NCBI GenBank assembly: GCA_017558825.1
Contig: JAFYTO010000003.1
Location: 87,127 to 151,126, forward strand
DNA: 64,000 nucleotides
Reading direction: 5' to 3'
Source: Clostridia bacterium
GTDB lineage: Bacteria > Bacillota > Clostridia > Christensenellales > Borkfalkiaceae
Each line of letters starts with the position of its first letter. Within the stretch, counting starts at the first letter, position 1. The translations under genes were made by a program, and so were the position numbers. A model generated the notes under the pieces. That model did not search any database, was not told the origin of the DNA, and was given only the letters and a program-made list of their open reading frames with translations. Of the stretch, positions 60,177 to 64,000 are shown one piece after another.

Positions 60177-62636
60177 ATGAAAATAGCATTTTCAACCAAA
60201 AACGTAAGCCGAGCATCGTTTTTAGACACTTGCAATTACGCTTGCGATTATGGGTTTGAAGGTTTTGAAATATACGATGCAATTAAAGAAAGGAGTAATC
60301 ATTACGACAGTATTTTAAGGCGTGACCGCTTTGCAGATTCTAAGCGTAAACTTATAAATAGAGACCTTTCTATTCCGGCACTTCGTATGCATAATTCATT
60401 AGATACCGAAGAAATAACGGCAGAGGTTGTTGAAAAATACGTTGAAATGGCGTCTTCAGCAAACGTTGAAAGCATTATAGTAAGCGTTAAAAATAAAACT
60501 GATTTTTCCGTTTTAGATGGCAAGCTTATGGGCGCAATTAAAAAAGCTGAAAAATTAGACGTTAATATTTTGTTTGAAACGGTTGGATACCTTGCTAATA
60601 CAGAAAACGTTATTGAAATTATCAATCATTTTTCTTCGGCTGTAATAGGTGCGTCTTGGAACGTTAGAGAAACTTATTTTAAGGCAAAAGAAAGTGCTGA
60701 AACAACTATTAAAACATTAGGTGCGTACATTAAATACGTTCGTCTTGGAGATATGAAAGACGGAAAAACCGTTTTAATTGGCGAAGGCGACCTAGATGCT
60801 CAAAAACTTATAAACGCCCTTGCTTCTCTTAACTACGAAGGGTTTGTTTGTGTTGCATGGAACGAAGAAATTAACGATGCCGACATTGTTTTAACGCATT
60901 TTGCCAACTATATATCCGCTTTAAATAGAGAGAAAAAGAGCTTGGCGGGCGAGTATTACAACAGAGATAAAACGGGAACTTTTGTTTGGAAAAAGTATGA
61001 CATTATAGACGCTACTTTTTCAACTGTTTTAGATACTATGGTAGAAAACTATCCTGACCAATATGCGTTTAAATATCCAACTCTAGACTATACTAGAACT
61101 TACGAGCAATTCCGCCGTGATGTAGACGAGTGTGCTGCCGCGCTTATTTCTCTTGGCGTAAAGGCAGGCGACCACGTTGCCGTTTGGGCAACAAACGTTC
61201 CAGAATGGTTTATTACGTTTTGGGCAACCACTAAAATTGGCGCTGTTTTAGTTACCGTTAATACGGCTTACAAAATTCACGAAATAGAATATTTGTTAAA
61301 GCAATCTGATACTCACACTTTAGTAATGATTGAGTATTGCAAAGATATAAATTATAAGCAAATCATAGAGGAACTTTGCCCAGAACTTAAAAATCTTGAA
61401 GCTGGCAAGCCTCTTTACTCAAAGACGTTACCTTTCTTAAGAAACGTTGTTACGGTTGGCTTTACTATGGACGGTTGTTTGACTTGGGAACAAATGCTTT
61501 CTCGCTCAACTCTTATTCCAAAAGAGGAAGTTAGAAGACGTGCCTCGCTTGTTAAGCCTGATGACGTTTGCAATATGCAATACACTTCAGGAACAACAGG
61601 TTTTCCTAAAGGCGTTATGCTTACGCACCGCAACATTGTAAACAACGGTAAAACGATAGGCGATAGAATGGATTTATCTACGGCGGACCGCATGATGATA
61701 CAAGTACCAATGTTCCACTGTTTTGGTATGGTGCTTTCAATGACTTCTATGATGACGCACGGAGGAACGCTTTGCCCAATTCCATATTTCTCTCCAAAAT
61801 CTTCGCTTGCTTGCGTAAACGATGAGCGCATTACTTGCTTTAACGGCGTTCCTACTATGTTTATTGCAATGTTTAGCCATCCAGATTTTGCTAAAACTGA
61901 TTTCTCTTATATGCGTACGGGCATTATGGCGGGTGCAAACTGCCCAGCTGACTTAATGCGCCGTGCATCCGTAGAAATGAACATGCGTGAAATTATATCC
62001 GTTTACGGTCAAACTGAGGCGTCTCCAGGTTGTACAATGGGCGAGGTTAATGAAGATTTAGACCATAGAGTTGAAACAGTTGGTAGTGCTTTCCCTGGCG
62101 TTGAGTGTAAAATTATTGACCCTGAAATAGGCAGCGAACTTCCAAACGGTCAAAGTGGCGAATTTGTTGCACGCGGTTTTAATATTATGAAGGGCTATTA
62201 TAAGATGCCTGAAGCTACCGCTCAAGCTATAGACAAAGACGGCTGGCTTCACTCTGGCGATATTTGTATGAGGACTAATGACGGTTATTATAAAGTAACC
62301 GGCAGACTTAAAGACATGATAATTCGCGGTGGCGAAAATCTTTACCCTCGTGAAATTGAAGAGTTTTACTTAACAAATCCTAAAGTTCGCGATATTCAAG
62401 TTGTGGGCGTTCCAGACGAAAAATATGGCGAAGAATGTTGCGCTTGGATAATTTTGCATAGTGGCGAAACGGCAACTGAAGCTGAAATGCGTGAATACGG
62501 AAACGCGTCTATAGCAAGGCATAAAGTTCCTAAATATTTTATGTTTGTTAGCGAATTTCCAATGAACGCTGCTGGTAAAATTTTAAAATATAAAATGCGT
62601 GAACAATCTGCTGAAAAATTGGGGCTTAAAAAATAA
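60177..62636 (+). CDS. TIM-barrel (sugar isomerase-like) and acyl-CoA synthetase fusion
   Basis: 819 residues from ATG 60177; GAGGAG lies 10 nt upstream inside the previous gene's end. Residues 1-255 resemble sugar phosphate isomerase/epimerase (AP endonuclease 2-like) barrels (GFEGFEIYDA, LFETVGYL, KYVRLGDMKDG, GEGDLDAQKLI). Residues 290-819 are a FadD-like AMP-forming ligase: YTSGTTGFPKGVM (about 469), VYGQTEAS (about 608), LHSGD, and Lys in AAGKILKYKM (about 800). The ligase belongs to a different branch from the two HTH-cupin ligases. Under the Leu T-box, isovalerate is a candidate substrate (inference). Confidence 0.85.
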   Translation: MKIAFSTKNVSRASFLDTCNYACDYGFEGFEIYDAIKERSNHYDSILRRDRFADSKRKLINRDLSIPALRMHNSLDTEEITAEVVEKYVEMASSANVESIIVSVKNKTDFSVLDGKLMGAIKKAEKLDVNILFETVGYLANTENVIEIINHFSSAVIGASWNVRETYFKAKESAETTIKTLGAYIKYVRLGDMKDGKTVLIGEGDLDAQKLINALASLNYEGFVCVAWNEEINDADIVLTHFANYISALNREKKSLAGEYYNRDKTGTFVWKKYDIIDATFSTVLDTMVENYPDQYAFKYPTLDYTRTYEQFRRDVDECAAALISLGVKAGDHVAVWATNVPEWFITFWATTKIGAVLVTVNTAYKIHEIEYLLKQSDTHTLVMIEYCKDINYKQIIEELCPELKNLEAGKPLYSKTLPFLRNVVTVGFTMDGCLTWEQMLSRSTLIPKEEVRRRASLVKPDDVCNMQYTSGTTGFPKGVMLTHRNIVNNGKTIGDRMDLSTADRMMIQVPMFHCFGMVLSMTSMMTHGGTLCPIPYFSPKSSLACVNDERITCFNGVPTMFIAMFSHPDFAKTDFSYMRTGIMAGANCPADLMRRASVEMNMREIISVYGQTEASPGCTMGEVNEDLDHRVETVGSAFPGVECKIIDPEIGSELPNGQSGEFVARGFNIMKGYYKMPEATAQAIDKDGWLHSGDICMRTNDGYYKVTGRLKDMIIRGGENLYPREIEEFYLTNPKVRDIQVVGVPDEKYGEECCAWIILHSGETATEAEMREYGNASIARHKVPKYFMFVSEFPMNAAGKILKYKMREQSAEKLGLKK

Positions 62637-62638
62637 CT

Positions 62639-63445
62639 ATGATACAAAATAAATATTACGTAATTGATGCTCACTGCCATATATACCCAAGTAAAATAGC
62701 ATCACTTGCAATTCGCCATACGGACGAGTTTTATAGCGAATCTTCACAAGGTAAGGGCACTACGGAAAACTTAATTGAAAGTGGCGTAAGCGCGGGCATA
62801 GATAAGTTTTTAGTGCAATCAGTTGCAACAACGCCTAAACAAGTAAGAAAAATTAACGAGTTTATTGCAAGCGAAGTTGCAAAAAGTAACGATAGGTTTA
62901 TAGGCCTTGGCGCACTTCACCCTTATAGCGAAGATATAAAAGGCGATATTTTACACCTTTTAGAACTTGGTTTAAAGGGCGTTAAAATTCACCCAGATAT
63001 ACAAAACGTGCCCGTTGATAATGACGGCTATAAGAAAGCGTACGAAATTTGCACAGAGTTAAACGTGCCAATACTTATGCACACGGGAGACTATCGCTAC
63101 GATAATTCTAACCCAAACAGGCTAGTTCCAATTTTAAATGAATTTACTTCGCTTACGGTTATTGGCGCGCACTTTGGCGGTTGGTCTATTTGGAAAGACG
63201 CGGTTAAAGCCTATTCTAAATTTAAGAATTTTTACGTTGACTGTTCTTCAACTTTTCACTATTTAAAAAAAGAGGAAATTAAACAGCTTATTGACGGCTA
63301 CGGCACTGATAAAGTTTTATTTGCAACAGACTATCCTATGTGGAACGCTAGTAGCGAAATTGAAACGCTTTTATCACTTAATTTAACCGAGCAAGACTAT
63401 AAGTTAATTTTTAGTGAAAACGCAAAAAAAGTATATAAATTATAA
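62639..63445 (+). CDS. Amidohydrolase-family TIM-barrel hydrolase
   Basis: 268 residues of the amidohydrolase-2 (ACMSD-like) type. YVIDAHCHIYPSK gives the HxH metal site at the N-terminus, GVKIHPD and PILMHTGD later ligands, and LFATDYPMWN the C-terminal Asp. The substrate is unknown; hydrolases and decarboxylases both occur in the family. It starts two bases after the previous stop, so it is the last gene of the Leu T-box unit, and a terminator follows. Confidence 0.8.
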   Translation: MIQNKYYVIDAHCHIYPSKIASLAIRHTDEFYSESSQGKGTTENLIESGVSAGIDKFLVQSVATTPKQVRKINEFIASEVAKSNDRFIGLGALHPYSEDIKGDILHLLELGLKGVKIHPDIQNVPVDNDGYKKAYEICTELNVPILMHTGDYRYDNSNPNRLVPILNEFTSLTVIGAHFGGWSIWKDAVKAYSKFKNFYVDCSSTFHYLKKEEIKQLIDGYGTDKVLFATDYPMWNASSEIETLLSLNLTEQDYKLIFSENAKKVYKL

Positions 63446-63447
63446 CT

Positions 63448-63478
63448 AAAAACACTTGGAGAGTCCAAGTGTTTTTTT
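63448..63478 (+). terminator. Terminator of T-box unit 3
   Basis: AACACTTGGA/TCCAAGTGTT hairpin followed by seven T. Confidence 0.92.
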
Positions 63479-63513
63479 AGTTGTGTGAACGCAGTTCGAG
63501 TCCCTACGATAAA

Positions 63514-63543
63514 TTAAAAAGCAGTATCGTTAGATACTGCTTA
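63514..63543 (-). terminator. Terminator of the right-edge kinase-like gene
   Basis: AGCAGTATC-GTTA-GATACTGCT hairpin; on the minus strand it runs into TTTTTAATTT. Confidence 0.8.
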
Positions 63544-63588
63544 GTGAGAGTAATTAATAAAAAGGATACAAATTGGAATTTGACAGTA

Positions 63589-64000
63589 TCACAACTGCTT
63601 GATTTCATTGGCAATCATAGCCACGGTTTTTTCGTTGGTATCAATTTTTATGGTATTGAGTGTTTGATATAATGGTATTCTTGATACACTTCTTTCAATA
63701 ACATCCGCTGTGCGAATTCCTCTTTCAACATCCATTGATAATCTGTCACGCAAAGTCTTTTCATCCGCAATAAGAGAGATACATTTCACGGCACAATTTT
63801 GTATAGCTAACTTCTCAAGTATGGAATTGATAATATTTTGCTCGTGCATCACCCAACAAAAAATGATATTTTCGTATGCAGAACATTTTAGAAAGTTATT
63901 TAGCAAATGGCAAATGTTATCCATTACCAATGCTTTGGTTTCATCGGTTACTTGGAATGGACTTGCATCCCAGCACCAATCTCCGTCAAGAAATACGCTA
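63589..64000 (-). CDS. AAA/nucleotide kinase-like protein, C-terminal part
   Basis: The gene enters from the right edge; about 136 residues are visible. Reading starts within FLDGDWCWDASPFQVTDE, then VMDNICHLLNNFLKC, IIFCWVMHEQNII and SLIADEKTLRDRL. These are typical of small P-loop kinase-like proteins (shikimate or adenylate kinase fold) of unknown substrate; the P-loop itself would lie beyond the window. The TTG at 63930 is not the real start, since the frame stays open to the edge. Confidence 0.7.
   Translation of the reverse strand, partial: SVFLDGDWCWDASPFQVTDETKALVMDNICHLLNNFLKCSAYENIIFCWVMHEQNIINSILEKLAIQNCAVKCISLIADEKTLRDRLSMDVERGIRTADVIERSVSRIPLYQTLNTIKIDTNEKTVAMIANEIKQL

Noticed and set aside
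63490..63507. tRNA-like T-arm (GCAGTTCGAGTCC)
   Set aside because: The flanking bases do not form a T-stem and there is no anticodon arm or acceptor stem around it, so I do not call a tRNA or an attachment-site remnant.
1..64000. CRISPR array, prophage or insertion sequence
   Set aside because: No regular spacer-repeat pattern, transposase or phage structural gene was seen in any frame; the only repeats are the palindromic elements and paralogous genes listed.

Overview
The window comes from a low-GC, endospore-forming, strictly anaerobic Gram-positive bacterium, most likely an uncultured gut member of the Clostridia. Sporulation is shown by a GerA-type germinant receptor operon and SpoIIE. 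Anaerobiosis is shown by the class III ribonucleotide reductase NrdD/NrdG and a ferredoxin-linked 2-oxoacid oxidoreductase. Three glycosidases of families acting on galactosides and fucosides (GH2, GH36, GH29) fit life on host or plant glycans. The species is inferred and not identified. I see no tRNA, rRNA, CRISPR array, insertion sequence or prophage.

Layout. 1-6970 (minus strand): partial gerAC, gerAB, gerAA, an unrecognised membrane protein, spoIIE and galK. 7116-16829 (plus): pth-mfd-prsA-like lipoprotein, then nrdD-nrdG-dut with NrdR boxes. 16948-23620: a 40-codon ORF, a PflX-like radical SAM protein, metK, a 1030-residue anchored surface protein and a split TSUP exporter. 23788-33693: ppx, a YkvI-like transporter, frr-uppS-dxr-rseP (no cdsA), and ecfA1-ecfA2-ecfT-truA. 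33690-38442: small accessory genes (SLOG-like protein, two HTH proteins, EamA transporter, acyltransferase, amidase, MgtC). 38656-48081: the glycosidases, a decaying family of membrane-anchored paralogues and a Lit-like membrane protein.

The most striking part is 48.3-63.5 kb, which reads as one regulon for branched-chain amino acids. Three T-box riboswitches lie in a row. Their Stem I specifiers can be read as ATC (Ile), GTA (Val) and CTC (Leu). Each precedes a unit containing an acyl-CoA ligase. The first two ligases carry N-terminal HTH and cupin domains; the third carries an N-terminal TIM barrel. The Val unit continues into a four-subunit 2-oxoacid:ferredoxin oxidoreductase and a branched-chain aminotransferase. 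The Leu unit begins with a LeuA-like protein that has lost its metal and catalytic residues but keeps the leucine-binding regulatory domain. The simplest reading is that the cell makes Ile, Val and Leu from scavenged branched-chain acids by acid activation, reductive carboxylation and transamination, each branch being switched on by its own uncharged tRNA.

Two further patterns run through the window. A family of intergenic palindromic elements (five copies at 48.6-48.8 and 58.1-58.4 kb) shares a conserved hairpin core with covarying arms. In addition, eight or nine genes have a -10 box ending about 6 nt before ATG and no ribosome binding site, which suggests frequent leaderless transcription.
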